64,000 bases of DNA from DASRFA01 sp035651755 (GCA_035651755.1 DASRFA010000013.1:372001-436000); one strand, 5' to 3'. Positions 7,891-16,105 are shown, counted from the stretch's first letter. Notes: generated by a model from the letters alone, not told the origin. A program made the numbers and translations.

Positions 7891-8147
7891 TGGGGGAGGC
7901 TCGAGCACGAGCGCAGCGCAGTTTGTCGACGGCCCTGGGCGAGCGTCCGGGCGCGACGTTCTTGCGCGATCGGAAGTGGTACGTCGAGGGGGACATCTAT
8001 CCGCTGGCGCGCTCGAAGACGAAGCGCGGCCAGGTGATCACCGTCCGCCGGCGCATGACGTCGCGCGCGGGCCCGTTCGACTCGTGGCAGGCGGCGAAGG
8101 CGACGCGCGGGCGGCGCTCCGCGGGGCAAAGGATCGTGGCGGCATGA
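7890..8147 (+). CDS. Small basic phage protein
   Basis: 85 residues from ATG 7890, overlapping the previous stop (TGATG). Contains FLRDRKWYVEGDIYPLARSKTKRGQVITVRR, a beta-rich basic segment. Unknown function; kept because of its place in the overlap chain and its codon use. Confidence 0.5.
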   Translation: MGEARARAQRSLSTALGERPGATFLRDRKWYVEGDIYPLARSKTKRGQVITVRRRMTSRAGPFDSWQAAKATRGRRSAGQRIVAA

Positions 8148-8431
8148 ACGACCTGCGAGATCTCCTGCGGCGCCGGGCGAAGTGCGCCGAGATCCAGCGA
8201 TGCAGCGCGGTGACCCAAAGCGACGTGCTGGGGCAGCTCGATCGCGAGCTCGACTCCGTGCGCGATGAATTGATCCTGCGCTTCGCGATCGCACTGACCG
8301 CAGGGTTTCAGGCGCGACCGGTGTCCGATCGCGGTGAGGCCGCGGATCCGGAAGTCTTCTTCGTCGCAGCCGAGGCAATGGTAGCCGAACACGAGCGCCG
8401 GATCCGTGCGCAGTTGGCGGTGTCGGCATGA
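8144..8431 (+). CDS. Helical phage protein, unknown
   Basis: 95 residues, mostly alpha-helical (NDLRDLLRRRAKCAEIQ; LDRELDSVRDELILRFAIALTAGF; AEAMVAEHERRIRAQ). ATG 8144 and its stop both overlap neighbouring genes by four bases. No family recognised. Confidence 0.5.
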   Translation: MNDLRDLLRRRAKCAEIQRCSAVTQSDVLGQLDRELDSVRDELILRFAIALTAGFQARPVSDRGEAADPEVFFVAAEAMVAEHERRIRAQLAVSA

Positions 8432-8634
8432 ACGCCACCGGCGACTGCTCGGTCGCGGTGGAGACGGTCGTGTTCTGCGACGAAGAGTGCGCGCGCCTGA
8501 CTCTTGCATTCGAGGCAACCGGGACGCGCCTTACTTGCACCTTGACGCCCCAGGGCGTCGCCAAGCTCTCGACCGTACTGAAAGCCTGGAGCGAGGGGCG
8601 ACCCGGCGCGTCCAGGAAGAAGAGCCGGGCATGA
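8428..8634 (+). CDS. Small phage protein, unknown
   Basis: 68 residues with VVFCDEECARLTLAFEATGTRL and TCTLTPQGVAKLSTVLKAW, a strand-turn-helix layout with three Cys. It overlaps both neighbours by ATGA. Function unknown. Confidence 0.5.
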   Translation: MNATGDCSVAVETVVFCDEECARLTLAFEATGTRLTCTLTPQGVAKLSTVLKAWSEGRPGASRKKSRA

Positions 8635-8795
8635 TGCGACTCTGCGTCGCCTGCGGCCGCGAGACTGAGCACGAGATGGTGGAGCTTGTCGCCGCACCGC
8701 GGCCGGATGGCAGCAAGACGCGCGTCTTCGTCTGGCGCTGCCCGAATCAGGACCAGCACACGAAGAGGATGATCGCGACCGAGTGTCGCGCGTAG
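8631..8795 (+). CDS. Zinc-ribbon mini-protein
   Basis: 54 residues with an N-terminal CVACGRE knuckle and VWRCPNQDQHTKRMIATEC later, consistent with a one-zinc ribbon. ATG 8631 overlaps the previous stop. Last gene of the overlap chain before a strong hairpin. Confidence 0.55.
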   Translation: MMRLCVACGRETEHEMVELVAAPRPDGSKTRVFVWRCPNQDQHTKRMIATECRA

Positions 8796-8831
8796 GCGAC
8801 CGCGCCCCAACGTCCCGGGGCGCGGGAACGG

Positions 8832-8871
8832 GGCCCGGCGGGAGGTTTCCTCCTTTTCCTCCTGCCGGGCC
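8832..8871 (+). terminator. 14-bp hairpin between operon segments
   Basis: GGCCCGGCGGGAGG (8832-8845) pairs with CCTCCTGCCGGGCC (8858-8871) with one mismatch around a 12-base pyrimidine loop. There is no T-run after it, so it may be an attenuator or RNA-processing site rather than a simple terminator. It lies just before the nuclease gene. Confidence 0.55.
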
Positions 8872-8880
8872 GCCCGTGCG

Positions 8881-9906
8881 GTGGAGGTGGTGGTGGAGTT
8901 GTTGTCGAACCTACTCACGAACTCGAGGCTCTCCGACGCGCGCGCTTGTCAGCGGCTGCATTACATCAAGTACCTGCTGGGCTACCGCTCCGTTCGTGAG
9001 CGCCGCGAGCTTCGTGTTGGTCACCTCGTTCACGCCGGCCTCGAAGCCTGGTGGCTCGCGTGGCGCCTCGGAGGCAGCGACGAACGTCTCGACCTCGCGC
9101 TCGCGGCCGTCGCCGGCGAGGAGGTGGATCCATACGATCGCGCGCTCGTCGAGGTTCTGCTCGAGGGCTACCACTTCCGGTGGTCCGAGGATCCGAGCGA
9201 GCAGTACGAGACGCTTGGCGCCGAAGAGGAGTTCCGCGCCGCGCTTCGCAACCCGAAGACCGGTCGCCCGTCTCCGATCTGGGAGATCGCCGGCAAGCTC
9301 GACGTGCGCACGCGCGACCTGAACGACGGACTTCCGAAGATCGTCGAGCACAAGACGGCGGCGTCCGACATTTCGCCGGGCTCGGACTACCTGAAGCGCC
9401 TGCGGATGGACAGCCAGATCTCGCTCTACTTCGATGGCGGCCTGGCACTCGGCGAACAGCCGGCGACCGTCGTCTACGACGTCCTGAAGAAACCGGGCAT
9501 TCGTCCACTGAAGGCGACGCCCATCGAGGCCCGGAAGTACAACAAGAAAACGGGCGAGCTGTACGCGAACCAGCGCGATCACGACGAGACCCCCGAGGAG
9601 TTCAAGGATCGCCTGCGCGGCTACATCGCCGAGCGTCCAAATGAGATCTACGTGCGAAGCGAAGTTGTCAGGCTCGAACGCGAACTCGAAGAAGCGCGCC
9701 ACGATATATGGCAGGTCGCTACGCAGGTCAGGGAATCGATCAAGGCCAACCGCTTCCCTCGTAACAGCGATTCCTGCTGGCGGTACGGATCGCTCTGTCC
9801 GTTTTTCGGCGTTTGCGCAGGAGAGGCATCGCTCGACGATCCGACGCTATATGTGAAGGTCTCAAACGTTCATCCGGAACTTAGCGAGGTGAACATTGGC
9901 CAGTAA
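8881..9906 (+). CDS. Cas4/RecB-like PD-(D/E)XK exonuclease
   Basis: About 341 residues. SRLSDARACQRLHYIKYLLGY at the N-terminus carries the first Cys. The nuclease core shows GHLVHAGLEAWW, EIAGKLDV (catalytic Asp) and IVEHKTAAS (E-x-K). The C-terminus has CWRYGSLCPFFGVC, a Cys cluster as in Cas4-type enzymes that hold an iron-sulfur cluster. It would resect dsDNA ends to feed the recombinase two genes downstream. GTG 8881 is the assumed start. The last few codons overlap the homing endonuclease gene. Confidence 0.8.
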   Translation: MEVVVELLSNLLTNSRLSDARACQRLHYIKYLLGYRSVRERRELRVGHLVHAGLEAWWLAWRLGGSDERLDLALAAVAGEEVDPYDRALVEVLLEGYHFRWSEDPSEQYETLGAEEEFRAALRNPKTGRPSPIWEIAGKLDVRTRDLNDGLPKIVEHKTAASDISPGSDYLKRLRMDSQISLYFDGGLALGEQPATVVYDVLKKPGIRPLKATPIEARKYNKKTGELYANQRDHDETPEEFKDRLRGYIAERPNEIYVRSEVVRLERELEEARHDIWQVATQVRESIKANRFPRNSDSCWRYGSLCPFFGVCAGEASLDDPTLYVKVSNVHPELSEVNIGQ

Positions 9907-10417
9907 GGGGTACGATTTCACCGGTCGTCGGTTTGGTCGCTTAACCGTCGTGCAACGCTCGGGCTCGCAGCTAACCAGCAGGGCGATTCTCTGGCTCTGC
10001 AAGTGCGACTGTGGCGCCGAGCATCACGTGACATCGAGCGCCCTGCTGCGAGGTACCAAGTCGTGCGGGTGCCTACGGAGAGAAATCGGCACTGTCAAGA
10101 CGCTTTCGCACGGCCACTCGCGGAGGGGGCGCTGGTCGCGCACGTATCACTCGTGGGCGTCCATGATCGAGCGGATCACCTCTGCGAATCCGCGCACCGC
10201 TCCGTACTACCGGGACCGCGGCATTTCAGTATGTGAGCGCTGGCGATCGTTCGAGAATTTCCTTTCCGACATGGGCGAGCGTCCCGCCGGCAGGACTCTC
10301 GATCGCATCGACCCTAACGGCAACTACGAACCCGGCAATTGCCGCTGGGCTACACCCAGCGAGCAAAGCCGCAACCGCCGCCCGCGCGCGAGGCGGCGAA
10401 CCGAGGAGGCAGCATGA
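9896..10417 (+). CDS. Free-standing HNH homing endonuclease with N-terminal zinc ribbon
   Basis: 173 residues from TTG 9896. Residues about 5-60 form a zinc-ribbon module (FTGRRFGRLTVV, ILWLCKCDCG, TKSCGCLRRE). The second half has RTYHSWASMIERI, YYRDRGISVCERW, FLSDMGERP, TLDRIDPNGNYEPGNCRW and a basic tail, which is the phage HNH-endonuclease layout. It overlaps both the nuclease gene and the ATPase gene, as expected of a selfish endonuclease that landed between two recombination genes. A closely similar zinc ribbon is found inside the terminase intein. Confidence 0.8.
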   Translation: MASKGYDFTGRRFGRLTVVQRSGSQLTSRAILWLCKCDCGAEHHVTSSALLRGTKSCGCLRREIGTVKTLSHGHSRRGRWSRTYHSWASMIERITSANPRTAPYYRDRGISVCERWRSFENFLSDMGERPAGRTLDRIDPNGNYEPGNCRWATPSEQSRNRRPRARRRTEEAA

Positions 10418-11370
10418 CGACAGCAGCAGCAGCGGCGCCGCCGGCGCCCCGCCAGAGTCGAATGAAGCTGGCGAACGTCACCAAGGGGCCGCTCCAGCGT
10501 CCGCACCGGATCGCGATCCATGGGGTCGAGGGCATCGGCAAGACGACGTTCGGGGCATGCGCGCCGAACCCCATCTTCCTCGCGTCCGAAGACGGAGCGA
10601 GCCAGCTCGACGTGCAGCGTTTCCCGCAGCCCGAGACCTGGCGCGACGCCCTCGATGCGGTCGCAGAACTCACGAACGAGAAGCACGATCGCCAGACGCT
10701 TGTCGTCGACACGCTCGACTGGCTCGAGCCGATGGTGTGGGCGCATATCTGCTCCGGCACCGACAAGAAGTCGGTCGAGGATTTTGGCTACGGGAAGGGC
10801 TACGTCAAGGCCGTCGACGAGTGGCGCATCTTCCTCGCTGCGCTGGAGCGAATGCGCGCCGCGAAGCCGATGCACGTCATCCTACTCGCGCACACGAGCG
10901 TCAAGGCGTTCAACAACCCCGAGGGCGAGAACTACGACCGCTATCAGATGAAGCTTCACGCGAGCGCCGCTGCCCTCATTCGGGAGTGGGCCGATGCGGT
11001 CTTCTTCGCGAATCACGAGACCGTCACGCGGAAGGAAAAAGACGAGCGGAAGGCGAAGGGCCTGAGCACCGGCGCGCGGCTGCTTTACACCGAGCGGAGC
11101 GCGGCCTGGGACGCCAAGAACCATTACAACTTGCCGCCCACCCTGCCGCTCTCGTGGGACGACTTCATCTCGGCTGTCGAGAAGCGCGAGGTCGCCGATC
11201 CCGCAGAGATGATCGCGGCGATCACGCAGAACGCCGACCTGCTGCCCGACAGCGTCAAGGCCGACACCCTCGCATCACTCGAGCGCGCCGGCACGGATCC
11301 CATCAAGCTCGCCCGTCTTCACTCCTGGGTGCTCTCGAAGGTCGCCCAGCGTAACCGCGCGGCGGCGTAG
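10414..11370 (+). CDS. Sak4-like RecA-fold recombination ATPase
   Basis: 318 residues; GAGGAGGC precedes ATG 10414. The Walker A is IHGVEGIGKTTF, followed by FLASEDGASQLDV, the Walker B-like LVVDTLDWLEP, and HVILLAHTSVKAF. This matches the AAA_24/Sak4 group of phage single-domain RecA-like annealing proteins. It probably acts with the upstream exonuclease and the downstream small protein in phage recombination and replication. Confidence 0.8.
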   Translation: MTTAAAAAPPAPRQSRMKLANVTKGPLQRPHRIAIHGVEGIGKTTFGACAPNPIFLASEDGASQLDVQRFPQPETWRDALDAVAELTNEKHDRQTLVVDTLDWLEPMVWAHICSGTDKKSVEDFGYGKGYVKAVDEWRIFLAALERMRAAKPMHVILLAHTSVKAFNNPEGENYDRYQMKLHASAAALIREWADAVFFANHETVTRKEKDERKAKGLSTGARLLYTERSAAWDAKNHYNLPPTLPLSWDDFISAVEKREVADPAEMIAAITQNADLLPDSVKADTLASLERAGTDPIKLARLHSWVLSKVAQRNRAAA

Positions 11371-11423
11371 GTCGCCCGCCAAACCCGGGGCGCTGCCCCA
11401 ATAGCGAAAGGAAGAGGAAAGGT

Positions 11424-11891
11424 ATGAGCGTTCCCAACGGAAGACTTACCGGCCGCGCGTGCGCGGTCGGCCTCGGCCTCACTGGCACCGGCAAGGAGCA
11501 GGTCGCGGTCCAGTTCAACTTCACCGACCACCCCGGCGAGTCGCTGACGTGGTATGGGTTCTTCACCGAGGACGCCTTCGACATCTGCCTGCGAGCGCTC
11601 CGGGCGTGCGGCTGGAAGGGCCAGAGCATCCTCGACTTCCAGAACGGCGATCTTTGCGGCCTCGACACGAACGAGGTGCAGCTCGTCGTCGCCACGGAGC
11701 CCGACCTCGAGGGCACTCCGCGCCAGCGAATCAACTTCGTGAACGAGCTCGGCGGCCTCGCACTCAAGGAGCGTCTCGACGACGCGCAGGCGAAGAGCTT
11801 CGACGCCCGCATGCGGGATCGGATCAAGGCCTACGACCTGAAGAAGGCGGGCGGCAGCAATACCGCCGTGAGCGATCGGCCGCCGGTCTGA
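11424..11891 (+). CDS. Probable ssDNA-binding recombination partner (DUF669-like)
   Basis: 155 residues; AGGAAGAGGAAAGG precedes the ATG. Opens with beta strands (RACAVGLGLTGTGKEQVAVQFNF), then WYGFFTEDAFDICLRALRACGW, EVQLVVATEPDL and a charged tail. Small proteins of this kind follow Sak4-like ATPases in many siphoviruses and are thought to bind ssDNA. The family assignment is by position and general pattern only. Confidence 0.55.
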   Translation: MSVPNGRLTGRACAVGLGLTGTGKEQVAVQFNFTDHPGESLTWYGFFTEDAFDICLRALRACGWKGQSILDFQNGDLCGLDTNEVQLVVATEPDLEGTPRQRINFVNELGGLALKERLDDAQAKSFDARMRDRIKAYDLKKAGGSNTAVSDRPPV

Positions 11892-11924
11892 GCGCGGACG
11901 CTGGGTGCGGCGGCGGGGGTGGAG

Positions 11925-12236
11925 ATGACGACGACTAGGGATATCGCGAAGGTTCGAATTCTGACCTTACCGGGGATCCACTGGCGTCGGATCGCCCTCC
12001 ACGCCGCCGCGCTCGTGGCAACATTCGCGCTCGGCGCGGGGTCTGCGACCTACGCGCTCCTGGCGCACGGAGACGCCATCGGCGGCCCGGTCATGCTGCT
12101 CGGCGCGAAGCTCGTACAGGCGGCAGATCCGGCAGTCATCCAAAAACAGGACACGATCGCTCCACTGAAGGGGGAGCTCGACGAGCGGCCGGAGCCACCG
12201 CCGCCGGCGCGTCCGACGAAGCGGAAGGGAAGGTAG
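11925..12236 (+). CDS. Single-span membrane protein with Pro/Lys-rich tail
   Basis: 103 residues with one transmembrane helix at about 23-45 (IALHAAALVATFALGAGSA), a short ectodomain and a C-terminal PEPPPPARPTKRKGR tail. GTG 11919 is an alternative start. Unknown function; could be an inner-membrane exclusion or spanin-like factor, but nothing proves that. Confidence 0.5.
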   Translation: MTTTRDIAKVRILTLPGIHWRRIALHAAALVATFALGAGSATYALLAHGDAIGGPVMLLGAKLVQAADPAVIQKQDTIAPLKGELDERPEPPPPARPTKRKGR

Positions 12237-12488
12237 ATGGACGAGGCAATCTTGAGGGCGCTTCACCAGGCGACCGATCTCGCGCGCGAGATCCACGGCT
12301 GGACGACGTGCGTGAACGTCGGGACGACCGCTCGCATCAAGGGTCGTGACACAAAATTCAAGGCCGTGGTCACTCACTCCGACACCGAACACGAGGTCTC
12401 GTTCGGTGAGACGCCGCTGATCGCCCTTCGGAAGCTCGTCGTGGCGCTCGAGGCGGAGAAGCTCCTCAAGGACCGGGCGGCGGCATAG
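12237..12488 (+). CDS. Small phage protein, unknown
   Basis: 83 residues starting directly after the previous stop. Contains VNVGTTARIKGRDTKFKAVVTH and a C-terminal helix IALRKLVVALEAEKLLKD. No family recognised. Confidence 0.5.
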   Translation: MDEAILRALHQATDLAREIHGWTTCVNVGTTARIKGRDTKFKAVVTHSDTEHEVSFGETPLIALRKLVVALEAEKLLKDRAAA

Positions 12489-12507
12489 GGGCGGTGATGG
12501 GGGTGGG

Positions 12508-12852
12508 GTGGACGAGTCATTCACGCCGGATCCAAACGACGCAGTAGTCGAGCCTCGGCAGCAGCAGCCAGGTCACATTCGGCTGATGATTGGGCTCCTC
12601 GAGGATGCCTGGTACGGCGCGCTCCGCGGTGATCCGGACGACATCGCGTGGCTCCACTCGGATGACGAGGGCTCCATCTTCTCGTTCGTCGTGATCTGCG
12701 AGAACCTCACTCACCACACGCCCGAAACCTTCGATCCGATCGCTATCAGAGCCGCGTTCGCGACTGCGGAGCCGGCGAAGAGAAAGAGGTCATCGTTGAT
12801 CGCGCGCGAGGTTAAGCCGCGCGTGAGAATCAAGCGTCAGAGAGCGGCATGA
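12508..12852 (+). CDS. Small acidic/basic phage protein, unknown
   Basis: 114 residues from GTG 12508. Acidic N-terminal two-thirds (MIGLLEDAWYGALRGDPDDIAWLHSD is central), basic C-terminus. Overlaps the next ATG by four bases. No recognised domain. Confidence 0.5.
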   Translation: MDESFTPDPNDAVVEPRQQQPGHIRLMIGLLEDAWYGALRGDPDDIAWLHSDDEGSIFSFVVICENLTHHTPETFDPIAIRAAFATAEPAKRKRSSLIAREVKPRVRIKRQRAA

Positions 12853-13061
12853 GGCGCCGCACGGCAGCGCGCCCGGTTGCGCGCAAACAGGAGAGAGCGA
12901 AGATGAAACGTTCAGTCACCGACAGGCAGGCGGCGCGCATCCAGGCCGACGTGCAGAAGGCTCGCGAGTCCGGCCGGCGCGGCGCCATCGGCAAGACGGT
13001 CATGAAGTACGCCGACAAGCTCGGCGTCAGCGAGCGCACCATCTGGAAGTACGCGGCCTAG
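12849..13061 (+). CDS. Small helix-turn-helix protein
   Basis: 70 residues ending in MKYADKLGVSERTIWKYAA, a clear helix-turn-helix. The N-terminus is strongly basic. ATG 12903, with a purine-rich leader, is an alternative start that gives 52 residues. Its position just before the terminase fits a small DNA-recognition protein or regulator. It is much shorter than ordinary small terminases, and no other small-terminase candidate is visible. Confidence 0.5.
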   Translation: MRRRTAARPVARKQERAKMKRSVTDRQAARIQADVQKARESGRRGAIGKTVMKYADKLGVSERTIWKYAA

Positions 13062-13149
13062 AGCCGCACGAGCTCGGCCGACGCTCGCAGGGGCGACGTC
13101 GGTCGAAGGCGGGCTGGTCCCTAATCCCGACCCGGCGCCGCTCAGTAGG

Positions 13150-13226
13150 CCCGGAAGCGCCCCTGCTGGCGCACGGAATTGTCCGTGATGTTGGCTGTCG
13201 CCCCCGCGACGAGGGGCGCTTCCGGG
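13150..13226 (+). ncRNA. Predicted three-way-junction RNA or structured leader before terminase
   Basis: A perfect 14-bp outer stem (CCCGGAAGCGCCCC, 13150-13163, with its complement at 13213-13226) encloses two hairpins. One is CACGGA-ATTG-TCCGTG at 13172-13187; the other is GTCGC-CCCC-GCGAC at 13197-13210. The element ends 15 bases before the start codon of a mini-ORF. It could be a regulatory leader or an RNA gene; as DNA it could be a packaging site. It does not have tRNA features. Confidence 0.5.
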
Positions 13227-13241
13227 ATTGAGGAGTTAAGG

Positions 13242-13307
13242 ATGAAGCGAATTCGATTCGCGGTGCGCCGCGCGCTTCGCCGCGTGCGGCAGGCGTGGGC
13301 GTCCTAG
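13242..13307 (+). CDS. 21-residue basic mini-ORF
   Basis: ATG 13242 follows GAGGAGTTAAGG at good spacing. The peptide is Arg-rich (RIRFAVRRALRRVRQAW). It sits between the structured element and the terminase start, so it could be a leader peptide. No homology can be claimed. Confidence 0.4.
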   Translation: MKRIRFAVRRALRRVRQAWAS

Positions 13308-13349
13308 TATTTCTTCAGTAAGCCGGTTTCGTGGTACAAGCCGGCAGCG

Positions 13350-16076
13350 ATGGCACGGATTGCCACCGCTCGGTCCAAGATCGACCTCGGACCGTCAATC
13401 ATCGGCGTCATGGAGAACAAGCTTCTCCTGGCGCCGTTCTTCCAGCCCGTCGAGGCGTGGAGGCCTTGGAAAATCTGCCTCTCGGCGATGTTCGGCTTGC
13501 CACCGCCGAACTACAGCGTCATCGACGCGATCGATGGGAGTGACGAGCCCGAGCGGCTGATCAGCGCGCTCGAGTTCTACCAGAAGCACACCGGCCGGTC
13601 GCAGTGGCCGACGAAGCAGGCGTCGGAGGCCTGGATTCCGACTGGAGTCCGCGGGGGGAAAGCACTCGCGCTTGACACCCCGGTTCCGACACCCGGCGGA
13701 TGGACGACAATGGGCGACATCGCCGTCGGTGACGTCGTCTACGGTCGGGACGGCGCCCCGACGCGAGTCATCGCCACGACCCCCGCCCAGTACGATCGGC
13801 CTTGTTACGAGGTGGAGTTCTCCAACGGGGAAGTGATCGTTGCCGATGCCGAGCATGAGTGGGTCGTCGAGGACTACCGCACGAGGAAGGCCGGGTATCG
13901 ACGACTGCAAGCTCCGCCTAGCCAGGTCGACATCTCGACCCTGAAACCCATTCCCCTCGGGCCGGTCGCGAAAAATCTGACCGGCCAGAAGTTCGGCAAG
14001 CTCACTGCCCTCTACCCGGTCGGCAGGCGAAACCACATGCTCTGGGCAGCACGATGCGAGTGTGGCGGAGCCTGCGTGATCGCCTCGAACAACCTTCAGG
14101 CGCGCAAGCACACATGCGGTTGCGCGGGGCGTGACGCAACGATCGGCGAGCGGACGGTGGTAACCCGCGAGCTGTTCTCGGGGCTACGTGCCCGGAACGG
14201 ACACCAGGGCAACTTCGCCGTCCGACTGCCCGCGGCTCTGCGGTCACCCGAGGCCGAACTACCGATCGATCCCTACGTTCTCGGTGCGTGGCTTGGCGAT
14301 GGTCATTCTGCGGGTGGATGTATCACTTCGGCAGACCCCGAGCTGATTGCGGAGATAGGAGCTCGTGGATTTCGCACCACGAAGTGGGCGGCGAAGTACG
14401 GGTACGGGATTCTCGGCCTACACGCCAAGCTCCGCCTGGCTGGACTACTGAAGAACAAGCACGTCCCGCCGGCATACTTGCGCGCTTCAGAGAATCAGAG
14501 ACTCGACCTTCTTCGCGGCCTGATGGACACCGACGGATACTGCTCCGCCGACGGCAAGTGTTCGTTCTCGTCTACGTCGTCCATTCTCGCCGATCAGGTC
14601 AACGAGCTTGCCTGTAGCCTGGGGTGGCGGTCCGCGGTTTCGGAGGGTGTCGCCAAGCTGAACGGGCGCGTGATCGGTCCCAAGTTCACCGTACACTTCG
14701 CACCCAAGAAGCCCGTGTTCCTGCTGCCGCGCAAGGCTGCTCGCCAGGTCGTGGGTATGGCACGGTCAGCGAAACGAAGCGGCGCGCGCGACTTCCTGCA
14801 TGTCGTGGAGGTGCGCCCGTGCCCATCGGTGCCGGTCCGCTGTATTCAGGTCGAAAACGACGAGGGGGTTTTCCTGGCGGGCCGGTCCATGGTCCCGACG
14901 CACAACTCCAGAATCTCCGCAACGATCGCGACGTTCCTCGCGCGCTTCCGCGACTACAGCCCGTTCCTGGCGCCCGGCGAGTACGGCACTGTCATGGTCG
15001 TCGCTGCCGACCGCAAGCAGGCGCGAACGGTCTTCGGGTACATCCGCGCGTTCTTCATGGAGAACGAGCTCCTGCGCGACGAGGTCGAGAGCGAAACGCA
15101 GGAGTCGATCACCCTCAAGAACCGGATCCGGATCGAGGTCCACACCGCAAGTTTCAAGAGCATTCGCGGGTACACCGTGGTCGCCGCGGTCCTCGACGAG
15201 ATCGCGGTCTGGAATTCGGAGGGCGCGAACCCCGACGGCGAAATCGTGACGGCGGTCCGGTCGCGCTTCGCGACGATCCCGTCCGCGATCTTCATGGCGA
15301 TCTCGTCGCCCTACGCGCGCGTCGGCGAGCTGTGGAACGTCTACGACCGCCACTTCGGGGAGAAAGGCGATCCGGACGTGTTCGTCTGGCAGTCGAACAC
15401 GCGCTCGATGAACCCGACGGTCACGAAGGAGTTCGTCCGCAAGCAGTACGAGCGCGACCCGGCGCGCGCACGCGCCGAGTACGGCGGCGAGTTCAGGACG
15501 GACATCGAGAAGTTCGTCCCGCTCGAGATCGTGCGCGAGTGCATGGCGGTCGGGCAGACGCAGATCCCGCCGGCGGCGTCGTGCACGTACCGAGCGTTCG
15601 TCGATCCATCTGGCGGCCGCGGCGATCCGATGGTGATGACGATCGGGCATCGGAGCGGGGACACCGCAATTCACGACGCCACCCTGTCCGTTTCGCCGCC
15701 GTTCGTGCCGCGCGAGGTCGTCAAGCGAATGGTGGAGTTCGCGCGCCCGTACCGCATCCACAAGGTCTACGGCGACCGGTTCGCTGGCGAGTGGCCGCGC
15801 GACGAGTTCAGGCAGAACGGCATGGAGTACGAGCTGTACTCCAAGTCGAAGTCGGAGCTCTTCGTCGACTGCCTGCCGCACCTGTTCTCGAAGACCGTGA
15901 GGCTGCTCGATGACCCAGAGCTCGCCGTGCAGTTCTCGCAGCTCGAGCGGCGATCGTCACCTTCGGGGAAGGAAATCATCGACCATCCGCCCCACGGACA
16001 TGATGACAAAGCAAATGCAGTTGCAGGTATGGTGCGCCTTCTAATGGGGGAGTCTGCGGTTAGTTGCGTCTGGTGA
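13350..16076 (+). CDS. terL: Large terminase subunit interrupted by an in-frame intein
   Basis: A 908-residue precursor. The exteins make a 493-residue terminase: residues 1-104 end in the Walker A GVRGGK, and residue 520 supplies its Ser. Then come VVAADRKQART, Walker B AAVLDEIAVW, the coupling motif MAISSPYAR, and a nuclease with acidic residues in FVDPSGGRGDP, VYGDRFAG and HDDKANAVAG. It packages phage DNA into proheads by ATP hydrolysis and cuts concatemers. The intein (residues 105-519) splits Walker A, so ATPase activity requires splicing. The next gene is the portal, its docking partner. Confidence 0.92.
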   Translation: MARIATARSKIDLGPSIIGVMENKLLLAPFFQPVEAWRPWKICLSAMFGLPPPNYSVIDAIDGSDEPERLISALEFYQKHTGRSQWPTKQASEAWIPTGVRGGKALALDTPVPTPGGWTTMGDIAVGDVVYGRDGAPTRVIATTPAQYDRPCYEVEFSNGEVIVADAEHEWVVEDYRTRKAGYRRLQAPPSQVDISTLKPIPLGPVAKNLTGQKFGKLTALYPVGRRNHMLWAARCECGGACVIASNNLQARKHTCGCAGRDATIGERTVVTRELFSGLRARNGHQGNFAVRLPAALRSPEAELPIDPYVLGAWLGDGHSAGGCITSADPELIAEIGARGFRTTKWAAKYGYGILGLHAKLRLAGLLKNKHVPPAYLRASENQRLDLLRGLMDTDGYCSADGKCSFSSTSSILADQVNELACSLGWRSAVSEGVAKLNGRVIGPKFTVHFAPKKPVFLLPRKAARQVVGMARSAKRSGARDFLHVVEVRPCPSVPVRCIQVENDEGVFLAGRSMVPTHNSRISATIATFLARFRDYSPFLAPGEYGTVMVVAADRKQARTVFGYIRAFFMENELLRDEVESETQESITLKNRIRIEVHTASFKSIRGYTVVAAVLDEIAVWNSEGANPDGEIVTAVRSRFATIPSAIFMAISSPYARVGELWNVYDRHFGEKGDPDVFVWQSNTRSMNPTVTKEFVRKQYERDPARARAEYGGEFRTDIEKFVPLEIVRECMAVGQTQIPPAASCTYRAFVDPSGGRGDPMVMTIGHRSGDTAIHDATLSVSPPFVPREVVKRMVEFARPYRIHKVYGDRFAGEWPRDEFRQNGMEYELYSKSKSELFVDCLPHLFSKTVRLLDDPELAVQFSQLERRSSPSGKEIIDHPPHGHDDKANAVAGMVRLLMGESAVSCVW
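13662..14906 (+). mobile_element. Class 3 intein with LAGLIDADG endonuclease and inserted zinc ribbon
   Basis: 415 codons (terminase residues 105-519). The first residue is Ala instead of Cys or Ser, and it ends in PTHN followed by Ser+1. The class 3 Trp-Cys-Thr triplet is visible: W171 in block B (DAEHEWVV), C498 in block F (VRCIQV) and T517 in block G (PTHN). Dodecapeptide motifs YVLGAWLGDGH (309-319) and LLRGLMDTDGYC (387-398) mark the homing endonuclease. A zinc ribbon (C236, C238, C256, C258) is inserted between block B and the endonuclease. Insertion is exactly between Lys and Ser of Walker A. Confidence 0.9.
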
Positions 16077-16077
16077 T

Positions 16078-16101
16078 TAGGTCGATCGATTGACCGAATC
16101 G
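16078..16101 (+). promoter_or_regulatory. Candidate late-promoter motif, copy 1 (portal)
   Basis: TAGGTCGATCGATTGACC followed by GAATCG. It shares TAGGKCGATCGAT and AATCG with copies upstream of the scaffold and tail-tube genes. It lies only four bases before ATG 16106; if transcription starts downstream, the portal start at ATG 16121 would be nearly leaderless. Confidence 0.45.
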
Positions 16102-16105
16102 TGAT

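Noticed and set aside
8881..9906. CRISPR-associated cas4 gene
   Set aside because: The nuclease is Cas4-like, but its neighbours are phage recombination genes and no other cas gene or array exists here.
9880..10420. Group I intron carrying the HNH gene
   Set aside because: The flanking genes are continuous and overlap the HNH gene directly; no intron core or exon interruption is visible.
13150..13226. tRNA or tmRNA
   Set aside because: The fold has a 14-bp outer stem and two small hairpins but no anticodon or T-arm consensus.
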